Shown in pieces: positions 1-7,083 of a stretch of DNA of 64,000 bases (position 1 is its first letter; each line of letters begins with the position of its first letter). The notes under the pieces were generated by a model. The model made no database searches and was not told the origin of the DNA. It worked only from the letters and a program-made list of their open reading frames with translations. The DNA is taken from the NCBI GenBank assembly GCA_036399695.1, contig DASWMP010000294.1, forward strand, positions 1 through 64,000, given 5' to 3'. Position numbers and translations under genes: made by a program. This DNA is from DASVEE01 sp036399695. Lineage in GTDB: Bacteria; Acidobacteriota; Thermoanaerobaculia; Gp7-AA8.

Positions 1-250
1 CCTGCGGGCGCAGACAGACAAGAGTGTCTGTCCCACATTGAATGCCAGCGTGCCCGCGGGTGCCCGATATTCGGCGGAATCTGAATGTGGGACAGACACT
101 CCTGTCTGTCCGCGCCCGCAGGCGCCGGTTCATCAACGGCAGAACCAAGGGAGTAGATCGAGGCGCACCGTTTTGAGACACCCTCCGAACGCCACCGCTC
201 TGGTACACGTGTAGAAGAGCGGTGGCGTTCGCCACCGCACTCCAAGATGG
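1..250. repeat. Composite repeat: RepA pair followed by RepB hairpin (copy 1)
   Basis: Two RepA palindromes (about 11-38 and 85-111) face each other inside an outer inverted repeat whose 11-bp arms lie at 1-11 and 112-122. A spacer ending in TTTTGAGACACCC leads to a RepB hairpin with a 15-bp perfect stem (187-201 with 216-230) around a TACACGT loop. The same modules recur at 31234-31456, where the RepA pair is in the opposite orientation relative to RepB. No protein gene is supported in this stretch. Confidence 0.85.
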
Positions 251-251
251 G

Positions 252-827
252 TCATTCGCTCAGCGACACCCCTTCCCCCGAGCGCACGTACTCCCGCCCG
301 CACTCCCGGCAGACCGCCTCATCCCCCGAGAACGCCAGCTTGGGCCCGCACTGGCACACCCACCCCACCACCCGTCCCGGCACACCTGCCACCAGCGCGT
401 ACGCCGGCACGTCCTTGGTCACCACGGCGCCGGCGGCGATGAACGCCCATTCGTTGATGGTCGAGCCGCAGACGATGGTGGCGTTGGCGCCGATGCTGGC
501 GCCGTGCTTCACGCGCGTTTCGGCGTAGTCCTCCGGACGATTGCGCGGAAAGGCGGAGCGGGGAGTGCGCACGTTCGTGAAGACCATGCTCGGGCCGCAG
601 AAGACGTAGTCCTCCAGGATTACTCCCTCGTAGATCGAGACGTTGTTCTGGATCTTGACGTGATCGCCGATGCGGACGCTGCGGGCGACGAAGACGTTCT
701 GGCCGAGGGAACAGTGGGCGCCGATGACGGCGCCGGAGGTGACGTGGCAGAAGTGCCAGACCTTCGTTCCTTCGCCGATCTGCGCCCCTTCGTCGACGTA
801 CGCAGACTCATGAATGAACGTGCTCAT
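252..827 (-). CDS. wlbB: WlbB/WbpD-type UDP-sugar N-acetyltransferase (left-handed beta-helix)
   Basis: This 191-residue protein is a hexapeptide-repeat acyltransferase. Repeated hexads with small residues at turns (for example [24 protein letters not shown]) fill most of the chain and fit a trimeric left-handed beta-helix. Length and motifs match the family that acetylates UDP-2-acetamido-3-amino-2,3-dideoxyglucuronate with acetyl-CoA, a step in making diacetamido-uronic acids for surface glycans. The C-terminus carries CxC and CxxC pairs about 13 residues apart, a probable small zinc ribbon found in some homologues. The reading frame stays open far upstream, but the ATG at 827 begins the conserved [14 protein letters not shown] segment. 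A WlbA-type dehydrogenase of the same pathway lies at 4994-5896. The aminotransferase (WlbC/WbpE) and the UDP-sugar 6-dehydrogenase are not in the window. Confidence 0.9.
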   Translation of the reverse strand: MSTFIHESAYVDEGAQIGEGTKVWHFCHVTSGAVIGAHCSLGQNVFVARSVRIGDHVKIQNNVSIYEGVILEDYVFCGPSMVFTNVRTPRSAFPRNRPEDYAETRVKHGASIGANATIVCGSTINEWAFIAAGAVVTKDVPAYALVAGVPGRVVGWVCQCGPKLAFSGDEAVCRECGREYVRSGEGVSLSE

Positions 828-830
828 ACG

Positions 831-870
831 ATCGAGCTTAACAGCAGCCTGAGAAGCAGTTAAGCTCGAT
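831..870. promoter_or_regulatory. 12-bp inverted repeat between divergent glycan genes
   Basis: The 45-bp gap between wlbB (leftward) and the epimerase (rightward) contains perfect inverted arms ATCGAGCTTAAC (831-842) and GTTAAGCTCGAT (859-870) with 16 bases between them. The arms almost reach both start codons. It could be a repressor operator controlling both directions or a hairpin in either leader. No regulator gene is adjacent. Confidence 0.45.
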
Positions 871-872
871 GG

Positions 873-1841
873 ATGACATTGAGTGGCAAAACCGTGTTCC
901 TGACCGGTGGTGCGGGGTTCATCGGCTCCACTATCGCCGGGTTGCTCCTCGAGCAGGGGAATCGCATCGTCGTCTATGACTCGTTCCGGCGCGATTCGAT
1001 CTCCGACCGCCCCTGGCGCAACCATCCGGACCTCCGGATCATCCGCGGCGACGTCACGGACGCGGCGGCGCTGCAGGCGGCCATGCTCGAAACGCAACCG
1101 GAGCTCGTCGCCCACCTGGCCGCGATCGCAGGCGTCGACACTGTCCTGCGCAGTCCCACGGCCACCATGAGGGTCAATCTCACGGGCACGATCAACGCCC
1201 TGGAGGCGGCGCAGAAGCTGTCGAACCTGGAGCGCTTCATCGACTTCTCGACCAGCGAAGTGTTCGGATCGTTCGCCTACCGGGCCGAGGAGACGCAGAC
1301 GACGTCCGTCGGCGCGGTCGGGGAGGCGCGTTGGATCTACGCCGTCAGCAAGCTGGCGGGCGAGCATCTCGTCCACGCCTATCATCGCGAGTTCAACATG
1401 CCTACCGTGACGGTGCGCCCGTTCAACGTCTACGGGCCCGCGCAGACGGGCGAGGGGGCGATCCATCGCTTCGTCACCGAGGCGCTGCGCGGTAATGACC
1501 TGGAGATCCATGGCGATGGCACACAGATCCGCGCCTGGTGCTATGTGGACGACATGGTCGAAGGGGTGCTGCGGGCGATGGAGCACCCGAAGGCCATCGG
1601 CGAGTCGTTCAACATCGGCAACGCGCGCGAGGTCGTCACCATTTACGCCCTGGCCACCACGATCGTCCGCGTCCTCGGGTCGAAGTCGAAGATCCGCTTC
1701 GTGCGGAAGGATCACGCCGACGTCGAGCTGCGCGTCCCGAACGTCGACAAGGCGCGGCGGCTCATCGACTTCGAGGCCAAGATCGACCTCGAGGAAGGCA
1801 TCCGCCGCACCGGTGACTACTACCGCACGCTGATGCAATGA
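873..1841 (+). CDS. NAD-dependent sugar-nucleotide epimerase/dehydratase (extended SDR)
   Basis: This 322-residue Rossmann protein begins with the nucleotide-binding motif TGGAGFIG near residue 11. It has the catalytic set of the extended SDR family: STS in DFSTSEVFG and YxxxK in YAVSK. The RPFNVYGP motif is typical of UDP-glucose 4-epimerase and dTDP-glucose 4,6-dehydratase relatives. It should act on a nucleotide sugar in the cytoplasm, and the exact substrate cannot be read from sequence. Its stop overlaps the ATG of the next gene by 4 bp (ATGA), so the two are probably translationally coupled. It starts a three-gene rightward run that continues with a GNAT/FemAB-like transferase and a glycosyltransferase. 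Confidence 0.9.
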   Translation: MTLSGKTVFLTGGAGFIGSTIAGLLLEQGNRIVVYDSFRRDSISDRPWRNHPDLRIIRGDVTDAAALQAAMLETQPELVAHLAAIAGVDTVLRSPTATMRVNLTGTINALEAAQKLSNLERFIDFSTSEVFGSFAYRAEETQTTSVGAVGEARWIYAVSKLAGEHLVHAYHREFNMPTVTVRPFNVYGPAQTGEGAIHRFVTEALRGNDLEIHGDGTQIRAWCYVDDMVEGVLRAMEHPKAIGESFNIGNAREVVTIYALATTIVRVLGSKSKIRFVRKDHADVELRVPNVDKARRLIDFEAKIDLEEGIRRTGDYYRTLMQ

Positions 1842-2800
1842 CCATCGACCTCCTCTCGCAGCGGCCGGGCGACGTGACGCTGCCGGACGGCGCGTCGTCG
1901 CGCATGCCGCAAAGCGATCCATCGTGGATCGCGGCGTTGCGGGAGGTGGGGGAGGAGGCGGATGCGCTCGTCGCTCGTGACGGAGAGCGCGTCACCGGCT
2001 GGCTGCCGTTCACGATCCGCCGGTCGGAAGCCGGGACCGTGCTTTCGTCGCAGCCGTATCTCGCCTACGGGGGACCGGTCGTGCGCGATGACGACCCGGA
2101 GCTGACGCGCGCGTTGCTCGAGGCGTATGTCGACCTGGCGAAACGGGAAGGCGCCGTGGCCGTCACGCTCGGGACGCCGCCGTTTCTGGCGCAGGAGACG
2201 GAGCGCGTCTGGCGCGACTGCTTTGCACCTGACTACGTCCACGAGAACTTCGTCCAGGTCTCCGCGCCGGACGCGCTGCCGCACGCCGAGCATCGCCGCC
2301 AGGCACGACGCGCCGCCGCGGCCGGGTTCACGGTCGCGCGCAACGACGCCGATTTGACCGCCTGGCGAGAGATCTACCTCCGCCGTTACGTCGAGCTGGG
2401 CGCCGTGCCGTATCCGGAGGCGTTGCAGCGCGGCGGCGAGCTGTGGACGGCCCGGCTCGGCGGCACGCTCGCCGGGGGCACGCTGTTCCTCGTCGACGGC
2501 ACCACCGCCGACTACTACGCCGCCGCGTACGAGCGGGGCGAATACGCGCCGCAGAACCTCGTCCTCGAAACGGCGCTGCGCGACTTCGCGCGCCGCGGCA
2601 TCCGGCGCGTCAACTGGGAGTCGAGCCCCGGCCGCGGCGGCGTCTACGATTACAAACGGCGCTGGGGCGCCGGCGAGTCGCGCCACTACTATTACTCCCG
2701 CGTGCTCGACCGTTCGCTGCTGCGCCGTTCGCCGGACGAGATCCGCCGCGCCTTTCCGCTGCGGTTCGTCGTCCCCTTCTCCGCGCTGGAGCCGGCGTGA
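1838..2800 (+). CDS. FemAB-like / GNAT-fold aminoacyl- or acyltransferase
   Basis: This 320-residue protein resembles the FemAB-related GNAT family (BioF2-like) found in exopolysaccharide and exosortase loci. It has two GNAT-like halves joined near [15 protein letters not shown]. The second half contains the typical strand-turn [11 protein letters not shown], the [33 protein letters not shown] acceptor region, and a late NWESSP...[10 protein letters not shown] motif common in these proteins. Members transfer an amino acid or acyl group to a sugar or peptide. The substrate here is unknown. It overlaps the epimerase by 4 bp, and its stop TGA overlaps the GTG start of the glycosyltransferase (GTGA). 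These overlaps strongly suggest one transcript and a shared glycan target. Confidence 0.75.
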   Translation: MTIDLLSQRPGDVTLPDGASSRMPQSDPSWIAALREVGEEADALVARDGERVTGWLPFTIRRSEAGTVLSSQPYLAYGGPVVRDDDPELTRALLEAYVDLAKREGAVAVTLGTPPFLAQETERVWRDCFAPDYVHENFVQVSAPDALPHAEHRRQARRAAAAGFTVARNDADLTAWREIYLRRYVELGAVPYPEALQRGGELWTARLGGTLAGGTLFLVDGTTADYYAAAYERGEYAPQNLVLETALRDFARRGIRRVNWESSPGRGGVYDYKRRWGAGESRHYYYSRVLDRSLLRRSPDEIRRAFPLRFVVPFSALEPA

Positions 2801-4089
2801 TCCGGCGCCTGTTCTGGATCGTGCGCGTGCTGGCGGCCGGCGTCAGCGGAGCCATCATCCGCTTCGCCCGCCGTCTCGCCCGCCGTCCGCCGCGCATCTG
2901 GCATGGCTTCACCCCCGTGCACTCGACGCGCTGGATCGTGGAGGCGGAGCGGAAGGCAGGGCTGCCGAGCCTGTCCGTCGTCACGCACACCCGCGCCTCG
3001 CGTTACGCGCTGGTCCGGCGGGAAGACTTCGACGTCGTCTTCGAGCAGGAGGCCGCTCGCTGGGACGACGTCCACTGGCTGGCGTTGATTCACCTGCTCC
3101 GCCACGGCGACGTCTGGAACGCCTGGTTCGACTGCCTGTTCTTCCAGCAGAACGACCGCCGCAAGAATAAGCTGGCGATGCAGCTCATCCGCGCGGCCGG
3201 CATCCGCATCGTCGTCCAGGTCCACGGCTCGGACGTCGTCTGCCTCGGCAAGATCGAGAGCCGCTACGACTGGCCGGCGCGGATGCAGCTCGACTATCCG
3301 CTGTGGGACCTGGCGGCGCAGCGCGCGGTGGTGGAGAACCGCGTCGCGCTCTTCAGCCGCTACGCTGATTTCATCATCGCCGGCGACTCGATCTTCTCCG
3401 GCTTTCTCGACCGCTGGGACGTGCTGTTCCACACCGTGCCCGCGGACACGGAGCACCTCGCGCCCGTCTACAGGACCGGCAACGCCCTGCCGCTGATCGT
3501 GCACGCCCCGAATCACCGCAACGTCAAAGGGACGGAGTACCTGCTGCGCGCCATCGAGCGGCTGCAGGCCCGAGGCGTCGCCTGCGAGCTGCGCCTCATC
3601 GAAGGCATCCCCCGTCACGAAGCGCTCGCCCTCTACGACGCCGCAGACATCATCGCCGACCAGTTCATCCTCGGCGGCTTCGGCATCTTCGCCCTCGAAT
3701 GCATGGCCCTCGGCAAACCGGTGCTGACGTACCTCGACGAACAGCACCTCCGCAATCCGCTGCTCGTGCACCCGCTCGTCAACACGACGCCGGAGAACGT
3801 GGAGGAGGTCCTCGCCGTGCTGCTTCAGGTGCCGGAGCTCCGCGAACGCATCGGCCGGGCCGCGCGAGCGAGCGTGGAGCGCTACCAGTCGTTCGACGCC
3901 ATGGCCGAGGTGTGGCTGCGCGTCTATAGGCACGTCTGGTGGCGAGAGCCGCTGGCGCTGGAGAGCACGCGGCACTTTGATCCGGCACGGGGGACACGTG
4001 CGCTCACCGAGGACCCGCGGGAAGCGGCGTTCTGGCCGGTGGAGGTAGGGGATCTGATGGGGGAGATCACGGCGGCGGCGCGGCGGTAG
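2797..4089 (+). CDS. Glycosyltransferase, GT4-like (GT-B fold)
   Basis: This 430-residue protein has a GT-B layout. The N-terminal domain contains a QVHGSDVV segment. A C-terminal donor-binding domain runs from about residue 230 with HAPNHRNVKGTEYLLRAIE and the motif FGIFALECMALGKPVLTYLD, equivalent to the E-x7-E nucleotide-sugar site of GT4 enzymes. The start is the GTG at 2797, which overlaps the preceding stop; upstream in-frame sequence lies inside the previous gene and is not glycosyltransferase-like. It is probably a cytoplasmic, membrane-associated enzyme adding a sugar to a lipid-linked glycan. The first 30 residues are hydrophobic and basic, which could be a membrane contact. Donor and acceptor are unknown. 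Confidence 0.85.
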   Translation: MIRRLFWIVRVLAAGVSGAIIRFARRLARRPPRIWHGFTPVHSTRWIVEAERKAGLPSLSVVTHTRASRYALVRREDFDVVFEQEAARWDDVHWLALIHLLRHGDVWNAWFDCLFFQQNDRRKNKLAMQLIRAAGIRIVVQVHGSDVVCLGKIESRYDWPARMQLDYPLWDLAAQRAVVENRVALFSRYADFIIAGDSIFSGFLDRWDVLFHTVPADTEHLAPVYRTGNALPLIVHAPNHRNVKGTEYLLRAIERLQARGVACELRLIEGIPRHEALALYDAADIIADQFILGGFGIFALECMALGKPVLTYLDEQHLRNPLLVHPLVNTTPENVEEVLAVLLQVPELRERIGRAARASVERYQSFDAMAEVWLRVYRHVWWREPLALESTRHFDPARGTRALTEDPREAAFWPVEVGDLMGEITAAARR

Positions 4090-4101
4090 AGACGAAAACT
4101 A

Positions 4102-4178
4102 GAAGTCAGAACGCAGAACGCAGAACGACGAGTTTGGAAGTTCTCAATTCATCGTTCTGCGTTCTGCGTTCTGACTTC
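4102..4178. repeat. RepC palindrome with three 7-bp tandem units per arm
   Basis: Perfect 27-bp arms (4102-4128 and 4152-4178) each contain three copies of the heptamer CAGAACG or its complement, around a 23-base centre. It lies just after the glycosyltransferase stop. It can fold into a long hairpin but has no U-tract. Confidence 0.9.
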
Positions 4179-4216
4179 GGCTTCCACGGCCATCACCCCA
4201 ACGGCGTTAACTTTAG

Positions 4217-4316
4217 ATGTGGGACAGACACTCTTGTCTGTCCGGTGCACCCGAACGGCCGCTTGTCTGGAGGACCTCGGGGGTGCGCCGGACAGACAGG
4301 AGTGTCTGTCCCACAT
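4217..4316. repeat. Inverted pair of RepA palindromes
   Basis: RepA copies at 4217-4243 and 4290-4316 face each other, with GGTGCACC / GGGTGCGCC next to their inner ends. The pair sits between the convergent glycosyltransferase and formyltransferase genes. Each copy is itself a palindrome, so a BIME-like double hairpin is possible. Confidence 0.85.
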
Positions 4317-4350
4317 GAGGCAAACCTCTAAGTCAACGCCATTGCGGCCA

Positions 4351-5001
4351 TCACCCGGCTCCTGCCTCCACCGGCGAAACCGGCAACACCCCATACCGCG
4401 CCCCCCGCACCACCACCCGCCCGTCCGAGTCGTGCTCCACGCGGCGCTCGGCGTACCAGCGGAGCACCTGCAGGAACATCGGTTCGAGCAGGGCGTACAT
4501 GCGGCGGCCGAACTCCTCGGGGGACTCGCCCGGGATCGTCGGCACCACCGCCTGGGCGACGATGGGGCCGGCGTCGACGGCGTCCACCACCTCGTGGATC
4601 GTGGCTCCGCCGAAGCGGGCGCCGGAGGCCAGCGTATCAACCAGGCCGTTCGTCCCGGGAAACGCGGGCAGCAGCGACGGGTGCACGTTGATCATCCGCC
4701 GGGCGTAATGCGCTACCACGGCCGGGGGGATGATGCGGTCGAAGGTCAGCGCCAGCAGGTCGAGGGGACTGCCGAGGCAGAGATCGGTGAGCTGAGCGTC
4801 GAAGGCTTCGCGGGTCAGGATCGGGAGGCGCGTCATCGGGACGCCGTGCGTTTCGCAGAACGCCTCCAGGTCGGCGGCGGCCTTGGGTCGGGCGATCAAC
4901 AGCGACGGCACGATGCCGAGCTCGGTCGCGCGCGTCACCGCGGCGCGGAACAGCAGGCCGTTGCCGGAGACGCAGAAGCCGACGCGGAACGGCTCAGGCA
5001 C
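4351..5001 (-). CDS. PurN-like formyltransferase, probably sugar N-formyltransferase
   Basis: This 216-residue protein has the formyltransferase fold of PurN, Fmt and sugar N-formyltransferases. The diagnostic region is NVHPSLLPAFPG followed by HEVVDAVDAGPIVAQA, which carries the catalytic Asn-His-Asp triad using N10-formyl-tetrahydrofolate. It is a little longer than typical PurN, and no other purine genes are nearby. It overlaps wlbA by 8 bp and lies in a glycan cluster with wlbA/wlbB, so the likely role is N-formylation of an amino sugar. A diverged PurN cannot be excluded by motif alone. It is probably co-transcribed downstream of wlbA. Confidence 0.75.
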   Translation of the reverse strand: MPEPFRVGFCVSGNGLLFRAAVTRATELGIVPSLLIARPKAAADLEAFCETHGVPMTRLPILTREAFDAQLTDLCLGSPLDLLALTFDRIIPPAVVAHYARRMINVHPSLLPAFPGTNGLVDTLASGARFGGATIHEVVDAVDAGPIVAQAVVPTIPGESPEEFGRRMYALLEPMFLQVLRWYAERRVEHDSDGRVVVRGARYGVLPVSPVEAGAG

Positions 5002-5896
5002 GTTCCACCGGTGCCGTACGGATGCGATGGACCAGCTCGATCGAGGGGCGGGAGTCCTCGATGCCGAAGCCGCTGCCGTCGAGAATGCCGCGATAGACGG
5101 CCGTGTGCAGCTCGGTGAACGTCTCGGTGAAATCGAGCTCCTGGCCGTCGACCTGGATCGAACGGAACGTCTTCTTGCCTTCCGGCAGATCCTCCGGGCG
5201 AACCGAGAGCAGCCAGTTCACGTCCGCATCGCGCAGCTCCAGCGTGCCGGAGAGCCGCCGCGGCTCCCGCTCGTGCACGGCCATGCGTGTCACCGGCCCG
5301 AACAACCACATCAGCAGGTCGAAGAAGTGGATGCCGATGTTCGCGGCGAGGCCGCCGGACCGCTCGTCCGAGCCTTTCCAGGAGACGTCGTACCAGGGAC
5401 CGCGCGCGGTCAGATAGGTGAGCTCCACCTCATGGCGGCGGGAACGATCGAGGCGGTCTCGCAGGGCGATCATGGCTGGATGGAGGCGGAGCTGCAGCAC
5501 CGTATGGACGCAGCGGCCGGTCTCGGCTTCGAGATCTGCCAGCGCATCGAGATTCCAGGGATTGATGACCAGCGGCTTCTCGCAGATCGCGTCCGCACCG
5601 AGGCGCAGCGCCAGGCGGACATGCGCGTCGTGCAGATAGTTTGGGGAGCAGATCGAGACGTAGCGGACCCGGTCGTCGGCCGGACCGCGGCGCAGCTTCT
5701 CGAGGAACCGATCGAAGCGTTCGATCTCGCGGAAGAAGCGGGTATCGAAGGAGAAACGGTCGAGGATGCCGACCGAATCGTTCGGATCGGTGGCGGCGAC
5801 GAGCCGGTTGCCGGTGTCGCGGATGGCCTGCAGGTGGCGTGGCGCGATGAAGCCCGCGACGCCGATGAGCGCGAAGTTGGACGCTGAGCTAGTCAT
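4994..5896 (-). CDS. wlbA: WlbA/WbpB-type UDP-N-acetylglucosaminuronate 3-dehydrogenase (Gfo/Idh/MocA)
   Basis: The 300-residue product has an N-terminal NAD-binding domain (FALIGVAGFIAPRHLQAI, then ATDPNDSVGILD) and the segment VSICSPNYLHDAHVRLAL followed by ADAICEKPLV. These are hallmarks of the WlbA/WbpB branch of Gfo/Idh/MocA oxidoreductases. The enzyme oxidises C3 of UDP-N-acetyl-D-glucosaminuronate before transamination. The ATG at 5896 is preferred over a TTG eight codons upstream because homology begins soon after it. It forms a leftward pair with the overlapping formyltransferase. A strong terminator lies about 35 bp upstream of the start codon, so expression needs either readthrough or a promoter inside the short remaining gap. 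Confidence 0.92.
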   Translation of the reverse strand: MTSSASNFALIGVAGFIAPRHLQAIRDTGNRLVAATDPNDSVGILDRFSFDTRFFREIERFDRFLEKLRRGPADDRVRYVSICSPNYLHDAHVRLALRLGADAICEKPLVINPWNLDALADLEAETGRCVHTVLQLRLHPAMIALRDRLDRSRRHEVELTYLTARGPWYDVSWKGSDERSGGLAANIGIHFFDLLMWLFGPVTRMAVHEREPRRLSGTLELRDADVNWLLSVRPEDLPEGKKTFRSIQVDGQELDFTETFTELHTAVYRGILDGSGFGIEDSRPSIELVHRIRTAPVERA

Positions 5897-5929
5897 GAAC
5901 CCGGCCAAAGCATCGCACAAAAACTAAAA

Positions 5930-5953
5930 AGGGCGCCGTTTTACGGGCGCCCT
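5930..5953 (-). terminator. Intrinsic terminator upstream of wlbA (leftward)
   Basis: An 8-bp perfect GC-rich stem (AGGGCGCC / GGCGCCCT) with an 8-base loop is followed on the minus strand by TTTTTAGTTTTTG. No protein gene longer than 80 codons ends here, so it must close a leader, small RNA or small ORF transcript coming from 5986-6300. Confidence 0.75.
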
Positions 5954-5985
5954 CCGGGGTGGGTGTCACGCTCTCGCAGGTCTTG

Positions 5986-6027
5986 CTACGAGGTCGTAAC
6001 CCCCTCAGGTTTATTAGAACAATCCAT
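5986..6027 (-). CDS. Candidate 13-codon small ORF / leader peptide
   Basis: On the minus strand a strong Shine-Dalgarno run (GGGGGAGGAGGT) is followed about 11 bases later by ATG and a 13-residue frame, MDCSNKPEGVTTS, ending in TAG at 5986. The stem-loop terminator at 5930-5953 begins about 33 bases after the stop. A possible promoter, TTGCTA with 16 bases to TATTCT, lies near 6300-6330 on the same strand. The peptide has no run of codons for one amino acid that would point to classical attenuation. It may be a leader peptide for wlbA, a small secreted or signalling peptide, or a chance frame inside a regulatory RNA. I do not recognise a known family. Confidence 0.35.
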   Translation of the reverse strand: MDCSNKPEGVTTS

Positions 6028-6417
6028 CGAAACTATGTACCTCCTCCCCCATGAATTTCCGGCGGTACCCGCGACAAGCGTCACGTCACGTGCCGTGACT
6101 CACCTCGCCACGCCGCGGACCGGATCGACCGCCCCTGCCTGCCCCGAAGTGAAGGGGAGGAGCGGGATCTTGAGTTCGTTGTAAATTTCGAAAGAGCTAC
6201 GGCCAGTTGGGCCGCTTTCAAACGTATGCGTAGGGAAACATCTCCCGGCGGCGTTTATTGCAGCCCGGCGGTGACGTTCTCGTGTCCGTGCATGATTAAG
6301 AGAATACGTTGTTCGACCGAAATAGCAATCGAAAATTCTCATTGCTTTCCTTCTTCAACGACCGTGCCGGACGCACAAAGTCGTGTGCTACACTTCGCGG
6401 TTCCCGGAGCCAGGTTC

Positions 6418-7083
6418 ATGAAGCGTTACCTCCTCATAGCGATGGCCTGCCTTTGGACCGCGGCCGAGCTCGGCGCCGCGATCGTGGCGGGGAAAGTCAC
6501 CTTCGTCACGAAGCGTGGCCAGAAGCCGGTCGTCAACGAGACGCTCGTCTGGCTCGACTGCATCGGCCCCAAACCGCAGCCGAAGAAGCCGGCGCCGCTC
6601 CAGGTCACCACGCGCGCCAAGACGCTGCTCCCGCACGTCATGGCCATTCCGGCCGGCTCCACCATCACCTTCCCGAACGAAGACCCGATCTCCCACAATC
6701 TCTTCTCCCTGGCTCCCGGCAACACCTTCGACCTGGGCCTCTACCGCAAAGGGACGGGCAAATCCCACACGTTCGCCAATCCCGGCGTGGTCAACGTCTA
6801 CTGCAACGTCCATCCGACCATGTCGGCAGTCGTCCATGTGATGTCGACGCCCTACTACTGCTTCACTGACGCGGCCGGCACCTACCGGCTCGACGTCCCG
6901 CCCGGCAAGTACCGCGTCACCGCCTGGAACGAACAGGGCGGCACGGTCTCCTCGGACATCACCGTCGCGGCCGACGGCGGGATCGTCGGCGCCACCGCCC
7001 TCACGATCGACGGGCGCAACTACCGGTTCAACCAGCACACGAATAAGTTCGGAAAAACCTACCAGCCGCCGAAGGATTACTGA
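6418..7083 (+). CDS. Secreted cupredoxin-domain protein (type 1 copper ligands)
   Basis: The 221-residue product has a signal peptide (MKRYLLIAMACLWTAAELGA). A plastocyanin-like domain follows, and a C-terminal beta-sandwich (about 145-205) resembles carboxypeptidase-regulatory domains (YRLDVPPGKYRVTAWNEQGG). The candidate type 1 copper ligands are all present and correctly ordered: His93 in ISHN, then Cys129, His132 and Met135 in CNVHPTM. It should act in the periplasm as a copper or electron-transfer protein. The ATG at 6418 is chosen because it begins the signal peptide; the frame is open upstream without other features. The next gene, a membrane receptor kinase, starts at the base after this stop codon, so the two are almost certainly one transcript. 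Confidence 0.85.
   Translation: MKRYLLIAMACLWTAAELGAAIVAGKVTFVTKRGQKPVVNETLVWLDCIGPKPQPKKPAPLQVTTRAKTLLPHVMAIPAGSTITFPNEDPISHNLFSLAPGNTFDLGLYRKGTGKSHTFANPGVVNVYCNVHPTMSAVVHVMSTPYYCFTDAAGTYRLDVPPGKYRVTAWNEQGGTVSSDITVAADGGIVGATALTIDGRNYRFNQHTNKFGKTYQPPKDY

Larger units (their letters stand above)
5897..6417. other. 521-bp non-coding gap between wlbA and the cupredoxin gene
   Basis: Besides the terminator and small ORF candidate, this gap holds a 6-bp hairpin at about 5971-5990 on the minus strand. No frame looks like a conserved protein; an 80-codon minus frame at 6100-6342 has no recognisable features. The 3' part must include the promoter for the rightward cupredoxin-kinase operon. I could not match the minus-strand RNA to 6S, SRP, RNase P or tmRNA signatures. 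Confidence 0.5.

Noticed and set aside
828..1922. Upstream extension of the wlbB frame to more than 550 codons
   Set aside because: The extra part lies antisense to the epimerase and has no homology; the ATG at 827 begins the conserved acetyltransferase.
5925..6300. 6S RNA, SRP RNA, RNase P RNA or tmRNA gene on the minus strand
   Set aside because: I looked for the conserved core motifs of each and did not find them; only the terminator and a small ORF are supported.
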